Positions 31,885-41,522 of a stretch of DNA of 64,000 bases are shown piece by piece. The notes below the pieces were generated by a model. It was given only the letters and a program-made list of their open reading frames with translations. It ran no database searches and had not been told where the DNA came from. Numbering within the stretch: position 1 is the first letter of the stretch; each line of letters starts with the position of its first letter. Source of the DNA: Microbacterium sp. RURRCA19A (GTDB taxonomy: Bacteria; Actinomycetota; Actinomycetes; Actinomycetales; Microbacteriaceae). The stretch lies in contig NZ_FTNQ01000001.1 of NCBI RefSeq assembly GCF_900156455.1, forward strand, positions 310,001 to 374,000, written 5' to 3'. Both the position numbers and the translations under genes were made by a program.

Positions 31885-32922
31885 GTGACCCCGGCACCCC
31901 GACGCTCCGCCCCCGCGAAGGCGAAGTCGGCCATCCCGCAGATCGGCTGGCGGACGCCGCAGCCCGCGCCGATCGTGCTGGTGTCAGGCCCCGAAGAGGT
32001 CTGCGCGGAGCGCGCGATCGCGGGGGTCCGCGAGTTCCTCAAGAGCGAAGACCCGAGCCTCGAGGTCACCGACGTCCGCGCCGACGACTACACCGCGGGA
32101 ACCCTGCTCGCCGTCACCTCGCCCTCCCTGTTCGGCGAACCGCGCCTGGTGCGCGTCGGCGGCGTCGAGAAGTGCTCCGACACGTTCCTCACCGAGGCGC
32201 TCGCGTACCTCGCGCACCCGCAAGACGGGGCGACGGTCGTCCTCCGGCACACCGGCGCGAGCGTACGCGGCAAGAAGCTGCTGGATGCCATCCGCGCGGG
32301 CCAGGGGAGCGGCATCGAGATCGCGTGCCCCGCGATCAAGCGCGACTCCGACCGCTTCGACTTCGCGGTCGGCGAGTTCAAGGCGGCGCAGAAGAGGATC
32401 GCCCCCGTGGCCCTGCGGTCGCTGGTCTCGGCGTTCGCCGACGACCTCACCGAACTCGCGGCCGCGTGCCAGCAGCTCATCGCCGACGTCCCCGGCGACA
32501 TCGACGAGCGCACCGTCGAGCGCTACTACGGCGGCCGCGTCGAGACCTCCGCGTTCACGGTGGCCGACACGGCGATCGCCGGGCACTACGGACAGGCCCT
32601 CCTCGCGCTGCGGCATGCCCTGGCATCCGGAGCCGACCCCGTGCCGCTCGTCGCCGCCGTCGCCATGAAGCTCCGCACCATGGCGCGGGTCGCCGGCAAC
32701 CGCGAGTCGTCGTCGGCGCTGGCGCAGCGCCTCGGCATGAAGGACTGGCAGGTCGACCGCGCGCGCCGCGACCTGGTCGGCTGGAGCGCCTCGACGCTGG
32801 GCATGGCGATCCACGCCACCGCGCGCGCCGACGCCGAGGTCAAGGGCGCCTCCCGCGATGCGGTGTTCGCCCTCGAGCGCATGATCACGATCATCGCCAC
32901 CCGCCAGCCGTACGGCCGCTGA
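31885..32922 (+). CDS. holA: DNA polymerase III subunit delta
   Basis: Clamp-loader subunit that opens the beta clamp. 345 residues with the N-terminal IVLVSGPEEVCAERAIAGVREFL, the TVVLRHTG segment and a helical C-terminal collar domain. TAGGCT (31873-31878) lies 6 bases before the GTG, so the mRNA is probably leaderless even though comEC precedes it. It is convergent with rpsT. Confidence 0.94.
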   Translation: MTPAPRRSAPAKAKSAIPQIGWRTPQPAPIVLVSGPEEVCAERAIAGVREFLKSEDPSLEVTDVRADDYTAGTLLAVTSPSLFGEPRLVRVGGVEKCSDTFLTEALAYLAHPQDGATVVLRHTGASVRGKKLLDAIRAGQGSGIEIACPAIKRDSDRFDFAVGEFKAAQKRIAPVALRSLVSAFADDLTELAAACQQLIADVPGDIDERTVERYYGGRVETSAFTVADTAIAGHYGQALLALRHALASGADPVPLVAAVAMKLRTMARVAGNRESSSALAQRLGMKDWQVDRARRDLVGWSASTLGMAIHATARADAEVKGASRDAVFALERMITIIATRQPYGR

Positions 32923-33006
32923 TCCGCTGCAGACGGCTCGCCGCGGCGCTGCCGCGCACGGAGAGCCCGGTCGCGGACATGACGCTCGGAGTGTGACTGC
33001 CGCGAC

Positions 33007-33074
33007 GGGAGGAGATTCGGCCGGGGGAGGACGCGATCAACCTCCCGCATCCTCCGCTCACCGAATCTCCTCCC
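33007..33074. repeat. Nested inverted repeat between holA and rpsT
   Basis: Outer arms GGGAGGAGATTCGG (33007-33020) and its exact complement (33061-33074) enclose inner arms GGGAGG (33025-33030) and CCTCCC (33041-33046). It lies between convergent genes. The rest of 32923-33125 shows nothing I can name. Confidence 0.8.
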
Positions 33075-33125
33075 CTCACCGCTCCGCCCAGCCGCCGACA
33101 CGGCCCGCGGCCTCGCCATCCCCCC

Positions 33126-33163
33126 GAAAACGACGAAGCCCGCCCCGCGAGGCGGGACGGGCT
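33126..33163 (-). terminator. Intrinsic terminator of rpsT
   Basis: Read on the minus strand: a 10-bp stem (33163-33154 with 33146-33137), then TCGTCGTTTTC. It lies 17 bases after the rpsT stop. Confidence 0.85.
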
Positions 33164-33179
33164 GTCGAAGAGAGGCGGC

Positions 33180-33440
33180 TCAGAGAGCGGCGACCTGCTT
33201 CGCGATGGCCGACTTGCGGTTCGCGGCCTGGTTCTGGTGGATGACACCCTTGCTCACGGCCTTGTCGAGCTTCTTGCCGGCGAGGACGAGCGCCTTCTCG
33301 GCGGCTTCCTTGTCACCGGCGAGGACGGCCTCGCGCGTGCGACGCACGTGCGTCTTCAGCTCGCTCTTGACGGCCTTGTTGCGCTCGCGCGCCTTCTCGT
33401 TGGTCTTGTTGCGCTTGATCTGCGACTTGATGTTCGCCAC
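33180..33440 (-). CDS. rpsT: 30S ribosomal protein S20
   Basis: 86-residue basic protein that binds 16S rRNA early in 30S assembly. [26 protein letters not shown] is diagnostic. GTG start with a poor ribosome binding site. A likely -10 element TAGACT sits at 33558-33553 on this strand, which would give a leader of about 106 bases, long enough for the translational self-control known for S20 in E. coli; no specific structure was recognised. Confidence 0.98.
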   Translation of the reverse strand: MANIKSQIKRNKTNEKARERNKAVKSELKTHVRRTREAVLAGDKEAAEKALVLAGKKLDKAVSKGVIHQNQAANRKSAIAKQVAAL

Positions 33441-33558
33441 GTCGACGGTCTTTCGTTTGAGTGAGTGTTGGAAGTGCCGGGCGAGCGGTAGAGGGGCGCT
33501 GCACCGGCGGTCGTGGAGGTCGGGAAAAACCCCACACGCAAGCCAAGGACCGAGTCTA

Positions 33559-34281
33559 TCAGGTCGTGGCTTCCACCGTGGTGAGCGCCACGTCCAGCAG
33601 CGCGTTGAACACGCGGGGCCGCATGGCCGTCACGAGATGCGTCGTGCGCGGCACCACGATCAGCTCCGCGTCGCGCGCGACCGAGGTGAACAGCTTCTCG
33701 TTCACCCGCAGCTGATCCCACTGGCCGTTGACGAACCACATCGGCACGTCGATCCGGCGCAGCGCCGCCAACAGGTCGAGCACCGACAACGACGCGAGCG
33801 CGGTGTCCTGCGCGTCGAAGGCGTAACCGCCCGCGCCGAAGTCCTCCCGCGTCTCGGGCGGGAGGGTGCGGTCGAGCACGATGTTGGTCAGCCCCAGCCC
33901 CCGGTCCGGCAGACCGTCGAACCGCCGGGCGAGGAACCGGTACGCCGCGAGGCCGACCCCGCGGGGAACGGAGGTGCAGGATGCGGCGATGAACGCCGCG
34001 ACCGGCGGCGGATCCTCGCGGCCGACGTACTCGATGGACAGCAGCCCACCCATCGAGTGCCCCACGAGCAGCACGGGGCCGCGGGTCGCGGCATCACGAA
34101 CCGCCCGATCGATCGTCGCGAACGCCTCATCCAGCGTGAAGTCCTCGCCGCGGCGAGTGCCGTGCCCCGGCAGATCCACCGCGGTGACGGGATTCCCCCG
34201 CTCCCGCAGGTGCACGACCTGCGCCCGCCACATGGTCGCGGACGTGCGGATGCCGTGCACGAGCACGACCTGGACCGTCAT
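33559..34281 (-). CDS. Alpha/beta hydrolase
   Basis: 240 residues of the alpha/beta hydrolase fold: [16 protein letters not shown] (oxyanion region), nucleophile elbow GHSMGG with S76, WFVNGQWDQ near the acid residue and a C-terminal histidine in [13 protein letters not shown]. No signal peptide, so cytoplasmic. Substrate unknown (esterase, lactonase or similar). TAGGCT then GGATGCC then ATG forms a leaderless start. It is divergent from lepA. Confidence 0.88.
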   Translation of the reverse strand: MTVQVVLVHGIRTSATMWRAQVVHLRERGNPVTAVDLPGHGTRRGEDFTLDEAFATIDRAVRDAATRGPVLLVGHSMGGLLSIEYVGREDPPPVAAFIAASCTSVPRGVGLAAYRFLARRFDGLPDRGLGLTNIVLDRTLPPETREDFGAGGYAFDAQDTALASLSVLDLLAALRRIDVPMWFVNGQWDQLRVNEKLFTSVARDAELIVVPRTTHLVTAMRPRVFNALLDVALTTVEATT

Positions 34282-34345
34282 GGCATCCAGCCTACGAACG
34301 GCGCCTGTGCACCGGCTCGGGGACGGGGATGTCCGCTCCCGCCCG

Positions 34346-34351
34346 TAGAAT
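34346..34351 (+). promoter_or_regulatory. Putative -10 element of lepA
   Basis: TAGAAT lies 9 bases before the lepA ATG, so the mRNA would have almost no leader. Confidence 0.5.
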
Positions 34352-34360
34352 CGACGGAAC

Positions 34361-36205
34361 ATGTCACCGCGCGCCCTGAAGCCCCTCGAGCCGTCCGCCA
34401 CCCCGCCGGCGCAGATCCGCAATTTCTGCATCATCGCCCACATCGACCACGGCAAGTCGACGTTGGCCGACCGCATGCTGCAGATCACCGGCGTCGTCGC
34501 CGACCGCGACATGCGCGCGCAGTACCTCGACCGCATGGACATCGAGCGCGAGCGCGGCATCACGATCAAGTCGCAGGCCGTGCGTATGCCGTGGGCCGTC
34601 GACGGCGAGACGTTCGCCCTGAACATGATCGACACGCCCGGTCACGTCGACTTCACGTACGAGGTCAGCCGCTCGCTCGCCGCGTGCGAGGGCGCGATCC
34701 TCCTCGTCGACGCCGCGCAGGGCATCGAGGCTCAGACGCTCGCGAACCTCTACCTCGCGCTCGAGAACGATCTGACGATCATCCCGGTGCTGAACAAGAT
34801 CGACCTTCCGGCCGCCGACCCCGAGAAGTACGCGGCCGAACTCGCCGGACTCATCGGCGGAAAACCCGAAGACGTGCTGCGGGTGAGCGGCAAGACCGGC
34901 ATGGGCGTCGAAGACCTGCTCGACCTCATCGTCGAGAAGATCCCGGCCCCGGTCGGAAAGGCCGACGCCCCCGCGCGCGCCATGATCTTCGACTCCGTGT
35001 ACGACGCGTACCGCGGTGTCGTGACCTACGTCCGCATGGTCGACGGCGCGCTGTCGCCGCGCGAGCGCATCCAGATGATGTCGACCACCGCGACGCACGA
35101 GCTGCTCGAGATCGGCGTCTCCAGCCCCGAGCCCGTACCCACGAAGGGTCTGGGCGTGGGCGAGGTCGGGTACCTCATCACCGGCGTGAAAGACGTGCGG
35201 CAGTCGAAGGTCGGCGACACGATCACCAACCACCGCAAGCCCGCCACCGAGGCCCTCGCCGGGTACACCGACCCGAAGCCCATGGTCTTCTCGGGCATCT
35301 ATCCGATCGACGGCAGCGACTACGCGGAGCTGCGCGAGGCCCTCGACAAGCTGAAGCTCTCGGATGCCTCGCTGCAGTACGAGCCCGAGACCTCGGTCGC
35401 GCTGGGCTTCGGCTTCCGCTGCGGGTTCCTGGGCCTGCTCCACCTCGAGATCATCACCGAGCGCCTGTCGCGCGAGTTCGGTCTCGACCTCATCACGACC
35501 GCCCCGTCGGTGACGTACGAGGTCACCACCGACACCGGCGAGGTCATCTCGGTCACCAACCCGAGCGAATACCCCGATGGGCGCGTCGCCTCGGTGTCCG
35601 AGCCCATCGTGAAGGTCGGCATCCTGTTGCCGAAGGACTACGTGGGCACGGTCATGGAGCTGTGCCAGTCGCGCCGCGGCACGCTCCTCGGCATGGACTA
35701 CCTCAGCGAAGACCGCGTCGAGCTCCGCTACAACATGCCGCTCGGCGAGATCGTCTTCGATTTCTTCGACCACCTGAAGTCCCGCACGCAGGGCTACGCG
35801 AGCCTCGACTACGAACCGGCCGGGCAGCAGACCGCCGACCTGGTGAAGGTCGACATCCTGCTGCAGGGCGAGAAGGTGGATGCCTTCAGCTCGATCGTCC
35901 ACCGCGAGAAGGCCTACGCGTACGGGACGCTGATGGCCGAGCGGCTGCGCAAACTCATCCCGCGCCAGCAGTTCGAGGTGCCCATCCAGGCGGCGATCGG
36001 CGCGCGCATCATCGCGCGAGAGACCATCCGCGCGATCCGGAAAGACGTTCTGGCCAAGTGCTACGGCGGTGACATCACCCGGAAGCGCAAGCTGCTCGAG
36101 AAGCAGAAGGAAGGCAAGAAGCGCATGAAGATGGTGGGTCGCGTCGAGGTTCCGCAGGAGGCGTTCATCGCCGCCCTGTCCGGCGACGTCGAGACCAAGA
36201 AGTAG
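34361..36205 (+). CDS. lepA: Elongation factor 4 (LepA)
   Basis: Ribosome-associated translational GTPase, 614 residues. G1 is [15 protein letters not shown]2/effector region [13 protein letters not shown]3 DTPGHVDF and G4 NKIDLPAA. Domains II, III and V follow, and the LepA-specific C-terminal domain ends in a basic stretch ([20 protein letters not shown]). It is the first gene before DUF1990 and hemW. Confidence 0.98.
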   Translation: MSPRALKPLEPSATPPAQIRNFCIIAHIDHGKSTLADRMLQITGVVADRDMRAQYLDRMDIERERGITIKSQAVRMPWAVDGETFALNMIDTPGHVDFTYEVSRSLAACEGAILLVDAAQGIEAQTLANLYLALENDLTIIPVLNKIDLPAADPEKYAAELAGLIGGKPEDVLRVSGKTGMGVEDLLDLIVEKIPAPVGKADAPARAMIFDSVYDAYRGVVTYVRMVDGALSPRERIQMMSTTATHELLEIGVSSPEPVPTKGLGVGEVGYLITGVKDVRQSKVGDTITNHRKPATEALAGYTDPKPMVFSGIYPIDGSDYAELREALDKLKLSDASLQYEPETSVALGFGFRCGFLGLLHLEIITERLSREFGLDLITTAPSVTYEVTTDTGEVISVTNPSEYPDGRVASVSEPIVKVGILLPKDYVGTVMELCQSRRGTLLGMDYLSEDRVELRYNMPLGEIVFDFFDHLKSRTQGYASLDYEPAGQQTADLVKVDILLQGEKVDAFSSIVHREKAYAYGTLMAERLRKLIPRQQFEVPIQAAIGARIIARETIRAIRKDVLAKCYGGDITRKRKLLEKQKEGKKRMKMVGRVEVPQEAFIAALSGDVETKK

Positions 36206-36230
36206 CGCTCACAACCGAGAGGGGTGGATC

Positions 36231-36875
36231 ATGCGCAGGCAGAATTTCACCGACGACACGGTCGACTATGCGGCGGTTGGCGCCACCCAGGCGCACGACC
36301 TCATGCAGTATCCGCCCGAGCACTCGGTGCCCGCGGAAGAGGCGTGGCGCATCGGCAGCGGCGAGGAGCGGTTCACCGCCGCGGGTGACCTGTTGCTGTC
36401 CTGGGCGCCGCTGCGGTCCGAGGAGCTGAGCATCAGCGACGTGCGCCCGGCGACCGACGGCGGCTACTCGGGAGTGGCTTTCGATGCCGACGGTGCTCCG
36501 GTCGCCCCCAGTCGCCTCGAATCCGAGCAGCGGTTCGCGGCCGACGGCACGCCCTTCGTCCGCCCCGGCACCAGCGTCCGCGTCCACGGCAAGGTCGACG
36601 GGCACCGGGCCGACGCCCATCTGCGCGTGATCTGGGTGTTCGAGGAGCCGCGGCGGGTGGGCTACATCCTCGGCACCGTCGGACACTCGATCGTCAGCGG
36701 CGAGGAGCTGTTCTCGGTCGAGTGGCGCGACAACGACGAGGTGTGGTTCGTGGTGCGGGCTTTCGACCGCCCCACGGCGCCGTCCTACCGCGTGTTCCTC
36801 GGTCTCGTCCGGCGTCGCCGTCGCGCGCTGTTCCAGCGGTACCTGCGAGCGATCTCGCCGCTGTACACGTCCTGA
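36231..36875 (+). CDS. DUF1990 family protein
   Basis: 214-residue soluble protein starting MRRQNFTDDTVDYAAVGATQ, preceded by GAGAGGGG. The segments WRIGSGEERFTAAGDLLLSW and RRVGYILGTVGHSIVSGEELFSVEW fit DUF1990, a family of unknown function common in actinobacteria and plants. Its stop TGA shares one base with the hemW ATG, so hemW translation is coupled to it. Confidence 0.87.
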   Translation: MRRQNFTDDTVDYAAVGATQAHDLMQYPPEHSVPAEEAWRIGSGEERFTAAGDLLLSWAPLRSEELSISDVRPATDGGYSGVAFDADGAPVAPSRLESEQRFAADGTPFVRPGTSVRVHGKVDGHRADAHLRVIWVFEEPRRVGYILGTVGHSIVSGEELFSVEWRDNDEVWFVVRAFDRPTAPSYRVFLGLVRRRRRALFQRYLRAISPLYTS

Positions 36876-38092
36876 TGGGCGGACCGCTCCCGCTCGGCGA
36901 TCCGGCCCCCGTCGACGGACGCCTGCCCGACGATCTGTCGATCGATCCCGCCGCGGATTTCGGCGTCTACCTGCACGTGCCGTTCTGCCGTGTCCGGTGC
37001 GGCTACTGCGACTTCAACACCTACACCTCGAGCGAGCTGCGGGGGGCGCGGCAGGAGGACTTCGCCGACACGCTCACCGCGGAAGTGCGTCTGGCGGGAG
37101 GGGTGATGGATGCCACGGGCGGGCGGCGCGCGGCATCCACCGTGTTCTTCGGAGGCGGGACCCCCACCCTGCTGCCACCGGGCGACCTCGCACGCATGCT
37201 CGGATCGGTCCGGGACGAGTTCGGGATCGCCGACAGGGCCGAGGTCACGGTCGAGGCGAATCCCGACACGGTCGACGACCGCGTCGCCGAGACGTTGGCG
37301 GCCGCCGGCGTGACGCGACTGTCGATCGGCATGCAGTCAGCGCAGCCGCACGTCCTGGCGGTGCTCGATCGCACGCACGACCCGCGCAACGTCGCGACCG
37401 CGGTGGCATCCGCTCGCCGCGCCGGGCTCGACGTCTCGCTCGATCTCATCTACGGTGCGCCGGGGGAGTCGCTCGACGACTGGCGCGCGTCTCTCGAGAC
37501 GGCCGCGGGGCTGCGGCCCGATCACGTCTCGGCGTACGCCCTGATCGTCGAGGACGGCACGAAGCTCGCCCGGCAGATCCGTTCGGGCGCGGTGCAGATG
37601 CCGGACGACGACCTCCAGGCCGACATGTACGAGCTCGCCGACGACCTGCTCGCCGGCGCCGGATACGACTGGTACGAGGTGTCGAACTGGGCGACCGACC
37701 CTGCCCATCGCTCGCGTCACAACCTCGCCTACTGGCGGGGAACGGACTGGTGGGGCTTCGGCCCCGGGGCGCACAGCCACGTCGCCGGGCTCCGCTGGTG
37801 GAACGTCAAGCATCCCGCGGCCTACGCCCAGCGACTGGCGGCGGGGGAGTCCCCGGCGGCGGCGCGCGAGCGGCCCGACGAGACCGCCCGGCGCCTCGAG
37901 TCCGTGCTGCTGCGCAGCCGCATCCGCGAGGGGCTGCCGGTGTCCGAGCTGCTCGGCGAGGGCCGGAAGGCCGTGGCATCCCTCATCGCCGACGGTCTCA
38001 TCGAGGGCGCCGACGCGGTGCGCGGACGCATCGTCCTGACACGTCGCGGACGGCTGCTCGCCGACGCCGTCGTGCGGGCTCTCACCGCCTGA
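36875..38092 (+). CDS. hemW: Radical SAM heme chaperone HemW
   Basis: 405-residue radical S-adenosylmethionine protein, related to coproporphyrinogen dehydrogenase. The cluster motif is VPFCRVRCGYCDF with the extra downstream Cys-type pattern of HemW, followed by FFGGGTPTLLP and EANPDTV. HemW binds heme and delivers it to enzymes; it is not itself the HemN oxidase. The ATG overlaps the DUF1990 stop. HemW commonly precedes hrcA-dnaJ, as here. Confidence 0.94.
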   Translation: MGGPLPLGDPAPVDGRLPDDLSIDPAADFGVYLHVPFCRVRCGYCDFNTYTSSELRGARQEDFADTLTAEVRLAGGVMDATGGRRAASTVFFGGGTPTLLPPGDLARMLGSVRDEFGIADRAEVTVEANPDTVDDRVAETLAAAGVTRLSIGMQSAQPHVLAVLDRTHDPRNVATAVASARRAGLDVSLDLIYGAPGESLDDWRASLETAAGLRPDHVSAYALIVEDGTKLARQIRSGAVQMPDDDLQADMYELADDLLAGAGYDWYEVSNWATDPAHRSRHNLAYWRGTDWWGFGPGAHSHVAGLRWWNVKHPAAYAQRLAAGESPAAARERPDETARRLESVLLRSRIREGLPVSELLGEGRKAVASLIADGLIEGADAVRGRIVLTRRGRLLADAVVRALTA

Positions 38093-38125
38093 GCGCGCTT
38101 CCGACTCGGCGGCGGACAGGTGCCC

Positions 38126-38157
38126 TAGAATTGGCACTCAGGTGTCCGGAGTGCCAG
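38126..38157 (+). promoter_or_regulatory. Promoter and CIRCE-like operator of hrcA-dnaJ
   Basis: TTGGCACTC (38131-38139), 9 bases, GAGTGCCAG (38149-38157) is a near-consensus CIRCE operator (TTAGCACTC-N9-GAGTGCTAA), with one change per arm made symmetrically plus one at the end. TAGAAT (38126-38131) is the -10 element and touches the operator. HrcA bound here would repress its own operon until heat shock. Confidence 0.9.
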
Positions 38158-38173
38158 AAGGAGGGAGCCGGCC

Positions 38174-39208
38174 ATGGTGTCAGAACGCGGCCTGCAGGTG
38201 CTCCGCGCGATCGTCCAGGACTACGTCGACACGCGCGAGCCCGTCGGAAGCAAGGCGATCGTCGAACGGCACGCCTTCGGCGTCTCGGCGGCGACGATCC
38301 GCAACGACATGGCCCTGCTCGAGGACGAGGACCTCATCGTCGCGCCGCACACGTCGTCGGGCCGCGTGCCCACCGACAAGGGCTACCGCGTCTTCGTCGA
38401 CCACCTCGCCGAGCTGCGGCCGCTGTCGACGGCGCAGCGCAGCGCCATCACCTCTTTCCTCGATGAGGCGGGCGACCTCGACGATCTGCTCTCGCGCACA
38501 GTCCGGGCGCTGACGCAGCTGACCGGCCAGGTCGCGATCGTCCAGTACCCCTCGTTCGCCCGCGCCAACCTCTCGCACGTCGAGCTCGTCGCCCTCGGCG
38601 GCCCCCGGGTGCTCGTCATCCTCGTCACCGACACCGGTCGTGTGTCACAGCGCATCGCGTTCGTGCCGGTCGAGCCGACCGAGAGCGACATCGTACAGTT
38701 GCGCGCCCGCGTGGGTGCGCTGCTGGTGGGCCGGAGCGTCGCCGACTGCGCGCAGTCGGTCGCCACAGCCGAGGCACCGCGCACCGGCAACGCGCTCGAC
38801 GCGATCGCCGATGCGGTGCTGCGCGTCGTCGGGGAGGAGCTCGAGGAGTTCCGCCAGGACCGTCTGGTCATGGCCGGCGCGGCGACCCTCGCCAAACGCG
38901 AATCCGACTTCCGGGGGAGCATCTACCCGCTCCTCGAAGCCATCGAGGAGCAGGTCACCCTGTTGCGGCTGATGACCGAGATGGTCGCCGACGAGCAGGG
39001 ACTCTCGGCCAGCATCGGCCGTGAGAACGAACCGTTCGGTCTGGTGGAGGCATCCGTCCTCGCCAGTCGGTACGACGGTTCCGCCGGCGGCGCGCGCGTG
39101 GGGCTCCTCGGTCCCACGCGGATGGACTACTCCTCCAATCTCGCGGCGGTCCGTGCCGTCGCGCACTACCTGACCCGGATGCTCGAAGACGACGAGACCG
39201 CTCGTTGA
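38174..39208 (+). CDS. hrcA: Heat-inducible transcription repressor HrcA
   Basis: 344-residue repressor of class I heat-shock genes. Winged-helix N-terminus: RGLQVLRAIVQDYVDTREPVGSKAIVERHAFGVSAATIRNDMALLE, followed by a GAF-like domain and dimerisation region. AAGGAGG (38158-38164) lies 9 bases before the ATG. It overlaps no gene; dnaJ follows after 53 bases. The CIRCE-like site just upstream fits autoregulation. Confidence 0.97.
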   Translation: MVSERGLQVLRAIVQDYVDTREPVGSKAIVERHAFGVSAATIRNDMALLEDEDLIVAPHTSSGRVPTDKGYRVFVDHLAELRPLSTAQRSAITSFLDEAGDLDDLLSRTVRALTQLTGQVAIVQYPSFARANLSHVELVALGGPRVLVILVTDTGRVSQRIAFVPVEPTESDIVQLRARVGALLVGRSVADCAQSVATAEAPRTGNALDAIADAVLRVVGEELEEFRQDRLVMAGAATLAKRESDFRGSIYPLLEAIEEQVTLLRLMTEMVADEQGLSASIGRENEPFGLVEASVLASRYDGSAGGARVGLLGPTRMDYSSNLAAVRAVAHYLTRMLEDDETAR

Positions 39209-39261
39209 CGGGCACCGCACCGAAACGGATCGACCCCGCATGAGCGGGCAGGAAGGCGACT

Positions 39262-40386
39262 GTGGCTGACCACTACGAGGTCCTCGGCGTCGAACGCGAC
39301 GCGAGCCCCGAAGACATCAAGAAGGCGTACCGGCGCCTGGCCCGTCAACTGCACCCCGACGTCAACCCGGGCGCCGACGCGTCCGAGCGGTTCAAGCTCG
39401 TCACCCACGCCTACGACGTGCTGAGCGACCCCGAGCAGCGCCGCCGATACGACATGGGCGGCGACCAGAACCCGTTCGGCGGCGGCGGAGCGGCCGGCTT
39501 CGGCGGCTTCAGCGACATCTTCGAGACGTTCTTCGGCGGAACCCAGGGCGGCGGCGGCGGCCGCGGTCCGCGCCCCCGGTCGCGCCGGGAGCGCGGCCAG
39601 GACGCCCTCGTCCGCGTCACGCTGCAGCTGGGCGACGTCGTCTTCGGCGTCCACCGCGACCTCGAGGTCGACACCGCGGTGCTCTGCGAGACCTGTCAGG
39701 GCGCGTGCACGCAACCGGGGACGAGCGAGGTCACCTGCGACATCTGCCACGGCTCGGGCCACGTGCAGCGCACGGTCCGCAGCCTCCTCGGCAACGTCGT
39801 GACCAGCCAGCCCTGCAGCGTCTGCCAGGGACACGGCACGACCATCCCGTACCCCTGCGGGACGTGCCAGGGTCAGGGCCGTGTGCGCGCGCGCCGCACG
39901 GTGTCGGTGGACATCCCCGCCGGTGTCGAGACGGGCCTGCGCCTGCAGCTCCCCGGCTCGGGCGAGGTCGGTCCCGCGGGCGGACCCAACGGCGACCTGT
40001 ACCTGGAGATCACGGTCGAGACGCACGACGCGTTCAGCCGCGAGGGCGACGACCTGCTCGCCACCCTCGAGGTGTCGATGCCGGATGCCATCCTCGGCAC
40101 CACCACGACGATCGAGTCGCTCGACGGCAGCGTCGACCTCGAGGTGCGGGCGGGCGTGCAGTCCGGCGATGTGCTCACGATCAAGGGCCGCGGCATCACC
40201 CCGCTGCGCGGCAGCCAGCGGGGTGACCTGAAAGTCGGCGTGCACGTCGTGACCCCGACGCGTCTGGATCACAAGGAGCGCGCCCTCATCGAGGAGTTCG
40301 CCCAGCGGACGAAGGCTCCGGCGCCTCGCCTGGCCGAGCACCAGCAGGGCCTGTTCTCGAAGTTCCGCGACCGCTTCCGGCACTGA
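39262..40386 (+). CDS. dnaJ: Chaperone protein DnaJ (HrcA-linked DnaJ2 type)
   Basis: 374-residue co-chaperone of DnaK. J-domain with HPD in [13 protein letters not shown], a Gly/Phe-rich linker (about 70-110), a zinc-finger region with four repeats and a C-terminal substrate-binding part. The first repeat reads CETCQGAC, where the last glycine of CxxCxGxG is a cysteine; the other three are [16 protein letters not shown] and [11 protein letters not shown] start. It follows hrcA, as in other actinobacterial dnaJ2 loci. Confidence 0.96.
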   Translation: MADHYEVLGVERDASPEDIKKAYRRLARQLHPDVNPGADASERFKLVTHAYDVLSDPEQRRRYDMGGDQNPFGGGGAAGFGGFSDIFETFFGGTQGGGGGRGPRPRSRRERGQDALVRVTLQLGDVVFGVHRDLEVDTAVLCETCQGACTQPGTSEVTCDICHGSGHVQRTVRSLLGNVVTSQPCSVCQGHGTTIPYPCGTCQGQGRVRARRTVSVDIPAGVETGLRLQLPGSGEVGPAGGPNGDLYLEITVETHDAFSREGDDLLATLEVSMPDAILGTTTTIESLDGSVDLEVRAGVQSGDVLTIKGRGITPLRGSQRGDLKVGVHVVTPTRLDHKERALIEEFAQRTKAPAPRLAEHQQGLFSKFRDRFRH

Positions 40387-40388
40387 TC

Positions 40389-41123
40389 GTGGCGCTGCAT
40401 TTCGTCACCGACGACGCGTCGGGCGCCGGTGTCGGCGACGTGGTCGTGCTGACCGGACCCGAGGCGCACCACGCCGCCGCGGTGCGCCGCGTCCGCGTCG
40501 ACGAGCCGGTGACGCTGGGCGACGGCCGCGGGGTGTGGCTCGACGGTGTGGTCACGGCCGCGGCGCCCAAGCAGGTGGACGTGCGGGTCACCGGTCGCGC
40601 CGAGATCCCCGCACCGTCCCCCCGCATCGTGCTCGTCCAGGCGCTCGCGAAGGGCGACCGCGATGAGCTCGCGGTGCAGGCGGCCACCGAGCTGGGCGTC
40701 GACGCGATCGTGCCCTGGCAGGCCGCGCGGAGCGTGTCGCGGTGGGATGCCAAGGCCGAGAGGGGTCTCGCCCGTTGGCGCACGATCGTGCGCGAGGCCG
40801 CGAAGCAGGCGCACCGCGCGTGGGTCCCCGAGGTCGAGGGCGTCGCGCGCCTGGCGGATCTGGTCGCGCGAGCGGGCGCGGCGAACGTCTTCGTGCTGGA
40901 GCCGTCCGCGGTCGAGAGGCTGACCGCCGTGGCATCCGATCCGCTCGACGATCGCGACGTCGTGCTCGTGGTCGGGCCCGAAGGAGGGATCGCGCCCGAG
41001 GAGCTCGACGCCCTGCGCACGGCCGGCGCGCGCCTGGTGCGCCTCGGCGACACGGTCCTGCGCACGTCGACCGCGGGGGCGGCGGCGATCTCCGTGCTCT
41101 CGGCGTCGACCGGCCGCTGGTAG
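40389..41123 (+). CDS. rsmE: 16S rRNA (uracil1498-N3)-methyltransferase
   Basis: SPOUT methyltransferase for m3U1498 of 16S rRNA, 244 residues. The N-terminal PUA-like domain (ALHFVTDDASGAG...HHAAAVRRVRVDEPVTLGDGRG) and the knotted C-terminus with VLVVGPEGGIAPEEL and RLGDTVLRTSTAGAAAI are diagnostic. GTG start 2 bases after the dnaJ stop, so both are co-transcribed. Confidence 0.96.
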   Translation: MALHFVTDDASGAGVGDVVVLTGPEAHHAAAVRRVRVDEPVTLGDGRGVWLDGVVTAAAPKQVDVRVTGRAEIPAPSPRIVLVQALAKGDRDELAVQAATELGVDAIVPWQAARSVSRWDAKAERGLARWRTIVREAAKQAHRAWVPEVEGVARLADLVARAGAANVFVLEPSAVERLTAVASDPLDDRDVVLVVGPEGGIAPEELDALRTAGARLVRLGDTVLRTSTAGAAAISVLSASTGRW

Positions 41124-41174
41124 CGGACGATCGCGCCCGGCCCCCTGTCGGACCCCGTCGATAGACTGGATGCC

Positions 41175-41522
41175 ATGACCGAGCCGTCGATCTTCACGCG
41201 CATCCTCCAGGGCGAGATCCCCGCCGAGATCGTCGCTGAGACCGAGAACGCCTTCGCGATCCGCGACATCGCGCCGCAGGCGCCGGTTCACCTGCTCGTG
41301 ATACCCAAGACCGAGCAGTACCGCGACGTCGTCGAGCTGGCCGCCGGCGACCCCGACCTGCTGACCGAGATCGTGGGATTGGCGAACTCCGTCGCGGCAG
41401 AACACGCCGACGGCGACTTCCGACTCGTCTTCAACACCGGCGCCGGTGCCGGCCAGACGGTCTTCCATGTACACGCCCACGTTCTCGCGGGCGGACTGAA
41501 CGAAAAGAGCACGGGTGGCTGA
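41175..41522 (+). CDS. HIT family hydrolase (HinT-like)
   Basis: 115-residue purine nucleotide phosphoramidase of the histidine-triad family. The triad is VFHVHAHVLAGG near the C-terminus, and the N-terminal FTRILQGEIPAEIVAETENAFAI is typical. TAGACT (41162-41167) followed by GGATGCC and ATG makes a leaderless start. Its end overlaps the phoH start by 8 bases. Confidence 0.94.
   Translation: MTEPSIFTRILQGEIPAEIVAETENAFAIRDIAPQAPVHLLVIPKTEQYRDVVELAAGDPDLLTEIVGLANSVAAEHADGDFRLVFNTGAGAGQTVFHVHAHVLAGGLNEKSTGG

Noticed and set aside
36722..36874. Longer N-terminus for hemW overlapping the DUF1990 gene
   Set aside because: The extension is Arg-rich shadow sequence; the ATG at 36875 overlapping the DUF1990 stop fits HemW proteins.
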